Virus record (IMG/VR): IMGVR_UViG_3300002223_000008
Coordinates: 18,078-59,725 of that record
DNA: 41,648 nt
Reading direction: 5' to 3' (one strand)
From: a virus
Shown: positions 7,984 to 14,953 of the stretch, in pieces
How positions within the stretch are numbered: the stretch's first letter is position 1
Layout of the letters: each line of letters starts with the position of its first letter
The notes under the pieces: model-generated
What the model was told of the DNA's origin: nothing
The model's database searches: none
What the model saw: the letters and a program-made list of their open reading frames with translations, nothing else
Translations under genes and position numbers: made by a program

Positions 7984-8539
7984 GCCTAACCCCGGTCACA
8001 TGCATTTCCCATTTATTATACCAACCGCCATGCACAATATTAGAAAAACCAGCAAATTCTAACTCAGTTTTAAACGAATCAAAATTATACAACCATTTAT
8101 GATATCCAAATCCATTTTCATTATTAGGCCCATGAAACAAACATGAAAGCCACCCTTCAAACAATCCATCCTCTCGTAACCGTTCAAGAATAAAATCACC
8201 ATCCCCTATCATCACAATAATTTGCCCACCAGTATCAAGAATACGATAACATTCACGAAGAATTTTTCGAGCTGCATCCCGTGATAAATGCTGTAAAGAA
8301 TGAATTGCCTTTACACACTGTGCATGCCCATCATGAAACGGAAGATCTTCCTGTTCCAAATCGCACACAATATCCACATTTGGCCCAGCAGATATATCAA
8401 CATTCGGATGATAGACATCCTCTGCCGGACCCCCACCAATCTCCACCCACCGAGAGATCCCACACTGCTCGCACAGAGGTCCATACCCCCCTGATGGCGG
8501 AGGAGGCCCATGGGACTGCCACCGCGTAATATCCACCAT
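7976..8539 (-). CDS. SAM-dependent methyltransferase-like protein
   Basis: About 187 residues with a class I methyltransferase layout. SRWVEIGGGPAEDVYHPNVDIS is the SAM-binding loop; VDIVCDLEQEDLPFHDGHA is the second strand and acidic residue; VKAIHSLQHLSRDAARKILRECYRILDTGGQIIVMIGD is the post-I motif and strand 5. The GxGxG loop is present as IGGGPAE. ATG 8539 overlaps the radical-SAM stop by one base; longer starts would overlap deeply. In glycan clusters such enzymes O-methylate sugars or sit as partners of radical-SAM enzymes. The target is not visible. Confidence 0.65.
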   Translation of the reverse strand: MVDITRWQSHGPPPPSGGYGPLCEQCGISRWVEIGGGPAEDVYHPNVDISAGPNVDIVCDLEQEDLPFHDGHAQCVKAIHSLQHLSRDAARKILRECYRILDTGGQIIVMIGDGDFILERLREDGLFEGWLSCLFHGPNNENGFGYHKWLYNFDSFKTELEFAGFSNIVHGGWYNKWEMHVTGVRHA

Positions 8540-11370
8540 CAGACCACCTCGACAGGTTTCTGAAGCAACCGCTTCCTGGCGTACCACACGGCCTGCTTTG
8601 CAAACTCCTCCAGATTTCCGCCAAACTCATCAGCCGTTCTCACTAACACACGATCCCAAGCAAGCCGTAACAACACATCCACCAAATCCGGCCATTGAAG
8701 CCGAAGTAATAAATTCATCTCTTCGTAAAATCTGGAACTCTTCTGTGAAGCAATATTCAAATATGTAAATTCCTCAGTTGGCCAGATAATATTCCCATAC
8801 CGAAGATCAACCTCACCCCACTGGCCTCCGTCCAACCCGCGTTTCACAATCGCGATCGTTCGCCTATATTCCTCAGCCAATAATGTCGCGGGTCGTCGAG
8901 ATGCCACCTGCAAAAGCCACTCATAAAACTCCCGGTATGACACACCTTGAACATCATGCAAATACATCGCAACTTCCCGGAGTAACCCAAACCCATGAAA
9001 TGTCTGAACTGCCCACGAGAACATATACGCCTGCACCCAATCCGCTTCCGGCATCGTTGCGGTCTCAATACATAGGAGACAGGTTTCTTGAATTCCATCC
9101 TGATTCGGAGTCGAGTGCTGTTGCAACAGCGGAGACTGAATCACACGCATTCCATGCTTCTTCTGATACTCGAGATCGCCCATCTCTGCATTCGGAAGAA
9201 CTGCCAACAAATAAATATTCAGTCCCTCATGTTGCCCAGCCTTTAATAGCTGCTCAATCCCCCTGGTAAACGAGTCGTATGTCTCCCCTGGCAAACCAAG
9301 AATTAACTCCGTGTATGTAGGAATTCCCTCCTGACGATATGTCCCCAACAATGATTTGAAGTTCTCGATCTTAATATTACTCCGCTTGATCTCCTGTAAC
9401 GTATGTGCGTCAAGGCTCTGAAAACTCAATGTGGTCCCCTTACTCATTCCTGCCTGGTGGACCACACTAGAGATATCAAGAACTTTCTGATTACTGTTCT
9501 TTGCGTATGCCGCCCGAAATTGCCGTGGATAGCCATATTTTTCTTTCGCAGCAACCATTTCCTTTGTCAATTCAAGATCACGTGGAAGCAATCCAAAATT
9601 CGCATCACAATTATAAAGTAGTTCAATTTCGTGCTGACCCATCCACTCAAATTCACGAACAAGACGTTCATCATCAAACGCTCGTATCTTCGTAAGGACC
9701 GCAGAACCCCAATCACAATTGTGGCTTTCCAACCCGAAAACACTATAAATTGGAGTATCTTCTACTTCTAAATTAAAAACATACCCAGAAAAATCGGCAT
9801 CACTTACGGACGTCACATACGCCCACAAGTTTATTGGTAACTTTTCCGGAAACCGCCCAGCAAATTCTATCCGATAGGATTCATGCACATTAACATCTCG
9901 CCCGCAAATTCTAGGAACAAGCAATTTACGTTTAGAAACACCAGCACAAATACCAAGCAGACTCAGCAAAACCTGAAGTTGAGTAGCAAGAGTCAACGAC
10001 ACAGTCGAAGCAATACAGCGACCTTGAGAATTCTTCTTATCAATACTGAAACACCCATCTCCATCGAAATAGCCGCGAATAAACGCATGTATCAATTCCG
10101 ACGAAACACTAAACCACGCGTACGGAATCTTTTTCCTTAACGATCCAGAACCGAACAACTTAGAAAACAAACGAGCATACACCGAACTACAAACATAAAT
10201 TTGCATGCCTGTATCAGTTTCAGATACGATCGGTTCGACACCTAAGCACAACCTAACCAGTTGGCATGTTTCAGTAATTAAATCAGTCTCGTGTTTCCCA
10301 AACGTCCATCCTACAACACCAGAATTTGGCCGAGTTTTTGAAAAAGAAACATGTCCTTCCGCAACATACAACCCGCACAAACGCATAAACAAGTTATTCA
10401 TAATTACATAACGTGGCACTTTCACTTTGCCACGCTTGAATTTAACAAACATACCATCTACACACAACGCATCTAAATAGTTACATAGATCTAAAATCTC
10501 CACGCCCGCTCTCTGTGTATCCGGCACAGATACACGAATACGATCTCCTACAGTAATTTCACCAGCAGAAATCCATCCGCGCTGCGTCAACCATTCATGA
10601 TTAGGCGTACACTGTATCAAAGGACGCCCTACAACTTTCACTCGTTTAATCACCCCGGAGTACCGCCGCTCATACCTATGCAGAATCTGCTTCAATCCAG
10701 TATGCGTCCAAACTTGTTCGCCTACTTTATCCAAAACAACTTCAGAAATAGGCACAGACCCAGCGTCTGTCATAATAACTGCATCACCTGTCAAACAAAA
10801 ACTGCAAGAATAGACACATCCCCTATGCGTCTCTTGACTAGCATTATGATTATAGTCCGCTTCAAGCATCATGTCGAACACACCGGTCACATACGGAGAT
10901 GGCAAAATAGAAAGATCAGCAATTCGTGAACCAGATCGGTGAACCAAGGTTTCTGCCTTCAACCCACTACAACGAACCAGTAAAATCTCAGAAAACGCGA
11001 TTTCTCCCTCATGATGAACAACAACGTCCACATAATCCGGGATATCACGACGTAATGCCACTGACTTTGGAACATGCGGACCACCAAACACGATCAAACA
11101 GTCCGGATACGATTCACGAACTTTCTGTGCAAGAACCTTGTTAAACTCCCAGTTCCAAATATAACATGAAAACCCGACAACATCCGGATTTTCCATTCGT
11201 TCCACAATCGCATCAGAACGCTCTCGAAGATAAATCAACTCTTTGAAACAGTATTCTTTGTTTACCCAATCAAGTGACTGACAGTATGCTTGAATCAATC
11301 CGACGGAATACGGAAGAAACACGTTATCCCCGAACCGATTATTCACTTGAACCAAATACACGTTACGCAT
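8539..11370 (-). CDS. B12-binding/radical-SAM enzyme interrupted by an intein
   Basis: 943 residues as encoded, about 583 after intein removal. The N-terminal part (about 1-150: PDVVGFSCYIWNWEF, CLIVFGGPHVP) resembles the cobalamin-binding-type domain of B12 radical-SAM enzymes. RGCVYSCSF joins +1 Cys-DWGSAVL after splicing to give the CX3CX2C cluster motif. LSFQSLDAHTL, YTELILGLPGETYDSFTRGI and the long C-terminal helical part follow the family order. The intein (9718-10797) lies exactly before the third cluster Cys. ATG 11370 overlaps the upstream stop by 8 bases. It lies in the glycan cassette and may do a C-methylation or sugar rearrangement; the substrate is unknown. Confidence 0.8.
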   Translation of the reverse strand: MRNVYLVQVNNRFGDNVFLPYSVGLIQAYCQSLDWVNKEYCFKELIYLRERSDAIVERMENPDVVGFSCYIWNWEFNKVLAQKVRESYPDCLIVFGGPHVPKSVALRRDIPDYVDVVVHHEGEIAFSEILLVRCSGLKAETLVHRSGSRIADLSILPSPYVTGVFDMMLEADYNHNASQETHRGCVYSCSFCLTGDAVIMTDAGSVPISEVVLDKVGEQVWTHTGLKQILHRYERRYSGVIKRVKVVGRPLIQCTPNHEWLTQRGWISAGEITVGDRIRVSVPDTQRAGVEILDLCNYLDALCVDGMFVKFKRGKVKVPRYVIMNNLFMRLCGLYVAEGHVSFSKTRPNSGVVGWTFGKHETDLITETCQLVRLCLGVEPIVSETDTGMQIYVCSSVYARLFSKLFGSGSLRKKIPYAWFSVSSELIHAFIRGYFDGDGCFSIDKKNSQGRCIASTVSLTLATQLQVLLSLLGICAGVSKRKLLVPRICGRDVNVHESYRIEFAGRFPEKLPINLWAYVTSVSDADFSGYVFNLEVEDTPIYSVFGLESHNCDWGSAVLTKIRAFDDERLVREFEWMGQHEIELLYNCDANFGLLPRDLELTKEMVAAKEKYGYPRQFRAAYAKNSNQKVLDISSVVHQAGMSKGTTLSFQSLDAHTLQEIKRSNIKIENFKSLLGTYRQEGIPTYTELILGLPGETYDSFTRGIEQLLKAGQHEGLNIYLLAVLPNAEMGDLEYQKKHGMRVIQSPLLQQHSTPNQDGIQETCLLCIETATMPEADWVQAYMFSWAVQTFHGFGLLREVAMYLHDVQGVSYREFYEWLLQVASRRPATLLAEEYRRTIAIVKRGLDGGQWGEVDLRYGNIIWPTEEFTYLNIASQKSSRFYEEMNLLLRLQWPDLVDVLLRLAWDRVLVRTADEFGGNLEEFAKQAVWYARKRLLQKPVEVV
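9718..10797 (-). mobile_element. Intein with LAGLIDADG endonuclease domain in radical-SAM gene
   Basis: A 360-residue intein. It starts with Cys1 (CLTGDAVIM), has the TPNH block B (LIQCTPNHEWLT) and two LAGLIDADG-type motifs (LCGLYVAEG and FIRGYFDGDGC). It ends with block F/G (YVFNLEVEDTPIYSVFG...ESHN) and a Cys as the +1 residue. All residues needed for splicing (Cys1, block B Thr and His, penultimate His, last Asn, +1 Cys) are present, so it should splice. Boundaries were fixed by checking the codons TGT at 10797-10795 and AAT at 9720-9718. Confidence 0.9.
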
Positions 11371-12379
11371 ACCACGCCCACTCTGGTTTTTGCCCCACAA
11401 GATGCCCTGCATTGCCGCTCACAATCCTGGACGCATCATGCTCACACGCCAAAAACCTCGGGAGCGACGCTTCAGGTGTACTTCTCCACACTGAATGCGG
11501 GAAGTAATGCCGAGGATTCACAATCTCAACAGTTGCCACCGGATCAAGAAGCATCCATGCAGCTCCAGAACGACTCAGACGAAGACCCATATCCGAATCA
11601 TCATAACAATGACCGATCCACGACTCGTCAAACCCGTTCACTTCACGTCCCCGCTCAGCCCCCATCCCTTCATTTTTCGCATGAAACGCAGTCGGAGGAA
11701 CATCTCCACTCACAAGTCCATTCAATTTTGGATCAGCACGGAAAAAATACGGATCTTCATCCAAAGTCAGAACTTGCTCAGGATACTTAATCGGCGGATC
11801 AAAGATCGTGTACATCCATTTATCGTAAACCCCGTCCTGTATCGCGTCAGCAAACTCTTGTCCAGCCTGTGCTGAATATTGGTAGGTTGCTCCCTGCACT
11901 GGTTTCACCACACAGTCCACTGTGGCTGCTCCGTATACCCAATGTGCCCGAATTGGTGCATACGCTGGAAGATCATATGCCAGAGTCGGAGGATACCGGT
12001 ATCGGTGCGCTCCCATCCCGGCCTTCTTCTTCTCGGTGTACTCCCAGACCCCCCAGTGTTCCCGTAAGCATGCTTCTGGGAAAAACGAGTAATCCACCCC
12101 CCACACAATCAGTTCCCCGGATGCCTTCGCAATCGCCGTATTCCTAGCGGCCGGAACTGAATCCAATGGGAATATCCGATCCTTCGGGGGTGTATGAACC
12201 ACCCGAATACTCGCATCAAAAAAGGCATCCGCCACTTGTTCGGCCCGGCGATGGTACAATGCATCAACGAGTACCACCTCGAAATCATCAAAGATCTGAC
12301 GAGTCAACCCAGCTAAAAGAACATCAAGACCGCCTGGCCGCACAGTCACAATACACAAACTTAACCTGGGTGCCCCCAT
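11363..12379 (-). CDS. Family 2 (GT-A) glycosyltransferase
   Basis: 338 residues. LSLCIVTVRPGGLDVLLAGL opens the GT-A fold, FEVVLVDALYHRRAEQ is the donor strand, and RNTAIAKASGELIVWGVDYSFFP covers the usual DxD region (reads GVDY). ENGFDESWIGHCYDDSDMGLRL fits the acceptor-side catalytic region common in GT2 enzymes (D-E-x-x...D-x-D). It shares the RPGG-DVLLAG opening with the 356-aa enzyme downstream, so one gene arose by duplication. TAATG joins it to the 71-aa gene upstream. Donor and acceptor are unknown. Confidence 0.75.
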   Translation of the reverse strand: MGAPRLSLCIVTVRPGGLDVLLAGLTRQIFDDFEVVLVDALYHRRAEQVADAFFDASIRVVHTPPKDRIFPLDSVPAARNTAIAKASGELIVWGVDYSFFPEACLREHWGVWEYTEKKKAGMGAHRYRYPPTLAYDLPAYAPIRAHWVYGAATVDCVVKPVQGATYQYSAQAGQEFADAIQDGVYDKWMYTIFDPPIKYPEQVLTLDEDPYFFRADPKLNGLVSGDVPPTAFHAKNEGMGAERGREVNGFDESWIGHCYDDSDMGLRLSRSGAAWMLLDPVATVEIVNPRHYFPHSVWRSTPEASLPRFLACEHDASRIVSGNAGHLVGQKPEWAWYA

Positions 12380-12594
12380 TACCGAACATCTGCCAATTGC
12401 ATATGAACCAAACGAGATGTTAACACCAGCTCTGGTTCCTCATGAACCCCCTCAACAACACATGCACACACGTCTGAAAATACCTGCCGCACTGTCCCTG
12501 TCCATGACGACACACCCCTCGGACCCCAGCCTGACTTCACAAACACAACATCTCCAACATTAATCACTCGGAGATCCTGACTTGCATGTGGCAT
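12379..12594 (-). CDS. Small SH3-like beta protein, unknown
   Basis: A 71-residue protein with short beta-strands and Gly/Trp turns (VINVGDVVFVKSGWGPRGVS, WTGTVRQVFSDVCACVVEGV), resembling a small SH3-type barrel of the KOW/Hypothetical kind. It is not a known sugar enzyme. Its stop overlaps the glycosyltransferase start by TAATG and it is 12 bases from the upstream gene, so it is co-expressed with the cassette. A decoration or scaffold role is unproven. Confidence 0.55.
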   Translation of the reverse strand: MPHASQDLRVINVGDVVFVKSGWGPRGVSSWTGTVRQVFSDVCACVVEGVHEEPELVLTSRLVHMQLADVR

Positions 12595-12606
12595 ACGTCA
12601 CCCCTT

Positions 12607-13659
12607 TCAGTTTTTACCAGTGTACAACTCACGAAGCACCGCCTCCTCGGACTTTACCCACGTGCACATGTCCTTCACTCCAGCCTGGATCGTCACCGTT
12701 GGATGCCACTGCATCCCCACCATTCGCTCAATATTCGATACATACACTTTATTGTCCTGTGGCCTCCAATCTCCGTACACGATCACTGGTTTCATTCTCA
12801 ACTCATCGGCAATCAACGCAAGTGCTTCGACCAATGACGTAGCGTTCCGCACTCCACCACCGAGATTGAATAATTCGCCCTTGTACACATCAGCCACCTC
12901 GAACAACCGATCAAACGCAGTACACACATCCAGCACATGCAACATATCTCGCACCTGGAACCCGTCGCCCTTGATCTCAATAGGCAACCCCAGGAGCGTT
13001 GCAATACAGAACCACCCGAGCCATCCCTGTGCGGATCGTCCAAATTGCCGTGGACCATACATCCCGGATGGCACGACAATCACAATTGGCATGTCATACA
13101 TCGCCGCATAACAACGGCTGTAATATAATCCAGCTATCTTCGACGCCCCGTACGGCTCCTTCGCATCCGTATAAAATGGAAACTGCTCCGATGGACCGTG
13201 CCGATTCCCGACCCACCGATATCGAGATCCATTCAACTCGACAGGCCACCCGGTCACGTCGTATACCTTGTTCGATGCTAAATACAACACCTTTGCCTTC
13301 GGAGCAGCGTGTCGAAGTTCGTCCAGAAGCGTAAATGTACCAATAACATTCGATGAAAAATCAACTTCAGGAGCTTCCATTGATACATTGACACTTGACT
13401 GTGCTGCGGCATGTACAACACGATCAATCCCATCAAATTGCTTCAATGCACTTTGCACCACTTCTGGTAACGCAACATTTCCGTGAACAATTCGCAAAAA
13501 CGGAGACGTCGCATATTTCCTAAGCCACTCTTCGTTATACTTACACGATCTCCCACGAGTATACCCATCAAGCACAACAACCTGATATCCATGTTCCAGG
13601 CAATGTTTTGCATAGTTACTCCCGACCAACCCTAGACCGCCCGTAATTAACACTCGCAT
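12607..13659 (-). CDS. CDP-paratose 2-epimerase-like NAD-dependent sugar epimerase
   Basis: 350 residues. It has a Rossmann site (VLITGGLGLVGSNYA), LASNKVYD replacing the usual SS-TNKVYG, the Tyr-x3-Lys pair in EPYGASKIAG, PSGMYGPRQFGRSAQGWLGWF, and KGDGFQVRDMLHVLDV. The GPRQFG...QGWxGWF block is the one I know from CDP-tyvelose (CDP-paratose 2-) epimerases. The ATG at 13659 has AGGAG 8 bases upstream; the longer frame start has no such site. It would make an unusual activated deoxy-sugar for the cassette. Substrate is inferred from family only. Confidence 0.75.
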   Translation of the reverse strand: MRVLITGGLGLVGSNYAKHCLEHGYQVVVLDGYTRGRSCKYNEEWLRKYATSPFLRIVHGNVALPEVVQSALKQFDGIDRVVHAAAQSSVNVSMEAPEVDFSSNVIGTFTLLDELRHAAPKAKVLYLASNKVYDVTGWPVELNGSRYRWVGNRHGPSEQFPFYTDAKEPYGASKIAGLYYSRCYAAMYDMPIVIVVPSGMYGPRQFGRSAQGWLGWFCIATLLGLPIEIKGDGFQVRDMLHVLDVCTAFDRLFEVADVYKGELFNLGGGVRNATSLVEALALIADELRMKPVIVYGDWRPQDNKVYVSNIERMVGMQWHPTVTIQAGVKDMCTWVKSEEAVLRELYTGKN

Positions 13660-13673
13660 GGATAATCTCCTGT

Positions 13674-13850
13674 TTAATTCAAACACGTACGCTGTGAATC
13701 CAGATCTCCCATCTGAAGTAACGCTCCCTGTAGCAAATACATTTCCCCGTCCGGCACGAACGGACAACACACCACCTCCACGTTCCCCATCTTTCCGACA
13801 CTCTTATGGTCAAGCTGACAAATCGGACACCAGACACAAACCTTATTCAT
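13674..13850 (-). CDS. Small zinc-ribbon-like protein
   Basis: 58 residues with the pattern CVWCPIC...CC in the first 31 residues (VCVWCPICQLDHKSVGKMGN, then VVCCPF), which suggests a bound zinc ion. The tail (MYLLQGALLQMGDLDSQR) looks helical. It overlaps the GT-B gene stop by ATGA and is 14 bases upstream of the epimerase gene, so it belongs to the cassette's transcript. It is too short for a named family. Confidence 0.5.
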   Translation of the reverse strand: MNKVCVWCPICQLDHKSVGKMGNVEVVCCPFVPDGEMYLLQGALLQMGDLDSQRTCLN

Positions 13851-14953
13851 GTTGGAAGCCTGCGCTGAATCATCTCCTCCCACTGACGAGCCACCACATC
13901 CCACTGATACTGCTGGGCAAACGCACGAACCTGTTCACGAGCATTATCAATCGACTCCGGATGCTGAAACGCCTGAAGAACAGTCTCAATATAACTATCC
14001 GTCCATTTACGTGTTTCTCCGCGAGGAACAACCAAAGCCCCACTCTCTCCATAAATCTCTCCGAGCGCATCCGCATCAGTAATCACTGGAACCACACCAG
14101 CGGCACACGCTTCCAATACAGCAACTCCAAACCCCTCAGTAAAACGAACTGGATCACATGGATACAGCATCACATCAGCCTGCAACAACTCCTCTGCCAG
14201 TACGTGAGGAGCAACTGCCCCGTGAACAAACACACCATGTCCCTTCAACTCGTTCAATCGTCGTACAATAAACTTAGCCCGTTGCCCGATCTCGGAATTC
14301 AACAAGATCGCACTATCGAGCCATTTTTGAATTTCATAAAATATATGAAGTTCCGCGTCCGGATACGCCAAATGGATCTCGGCCCACATTGCTAACACCC
14401 AGTGCAATCCTCGATCCGGAGATGACAAATAAACACATCGTCTCTTCTTACGAGGTCTCACCGCTAAAAACCGATCCACATCAACTCCATTCGGGAGAAT
14501 CTCCACTCGCTCCATACTTGTCGGATGCCCATCTTCTTTCCACAAGTGATCCCGATGGGCCTGTGAAACTGAAACATAGACATCGACAAAGTTCTCAAAC
14601 CCGTGCGTTGACAACATCCAATCATTAATCTGAATACTCAACACCCGCAACGTCTTCGACCCAAGATCTCGAAGAAAATCTGCGGTCAACCACGAAATCA
14701 CGACATCAGCCCCATCAGTTCTTCGCAATCGAGGCCACGCTCTCCGCACATCCAACACTTCCACCCCGTCAAAGAATCCTGGTTGATCTGTCGGCATATA
14801 GCACACCACACGGTAACCACTCTTGGCCTGAGCCTTAGCCAGATACAACATGGTCTGTTCCGACCCGGTCACCCCTCGACCACCAGATACAAGATCTGAG
14901 TAGCTCAATGGGCCGTGGGCCGTTTCGAGCAAACAATGCACCAATGTTTTCAT
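13847..14953 (-). CDS. Family 4-type (GT-B) glycosyltransferase
   Basis: About 368 residues of GT-B fold. Start: SDLVSGGRGVTGSEQTMLYLA (glycine loop for the acceptor or donor). Middle: EILPNGVDVDRFLA. C-terminal half: VYLSSPDRGLHWVLAMW then FTEGFGVAVLEACAAGVVPV, the Glu-x7-Glu signature (E..FG..VLE) typical of GT4 enzymes. It would use a nucleotide sugar, probably with retention of configuration. ATG 14953 overlaps the neighbouring gene's stop by ATGA. It probably acts in series with the other transferases. Confidence 0.8.
   Translation of the reverse strand: MKTLVHCLLETAHGPLSYSDLVSGGRGVTGSEQTMLYLAKAQAKSGYRVVCYMPTDQPGFFDGVEVLDVRRAWPRLRRTDGADVVISWLTADFLRDLGSKTLRVLSIQINDWMLSTHGFENFVDVYVSVSQAHRDHLWKEDGHPTSMERVEILPNGVDVDRFLAVRPRKKRRCVYLSSPDRGLHWVLAMWAEIHLAYPDAELHIFYEIQKWLDSAILLNSEIGQRAKFIVRRLNELKGHGVFVHGAVAPHVLAEELLQADVMLYPCDPVRFTEGFGVAVLEACAAGVVPVITDADALGEIYGESGALVVPRGETRKWTDSYIETVLQAFQHPESIDNAREQVRAFAQQYQWDVVARQWEEMIQRRLPT

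Noticed and set aside
11290-11875. Long plus-strand frames opposite the glycosyltransferase and radical-SAM genes
   Set aside because: They are shadow frames with odd composition (His, Ser, Pro, Thr rich) and no ribosome sites, and the minus frames carry clear protein motifs.
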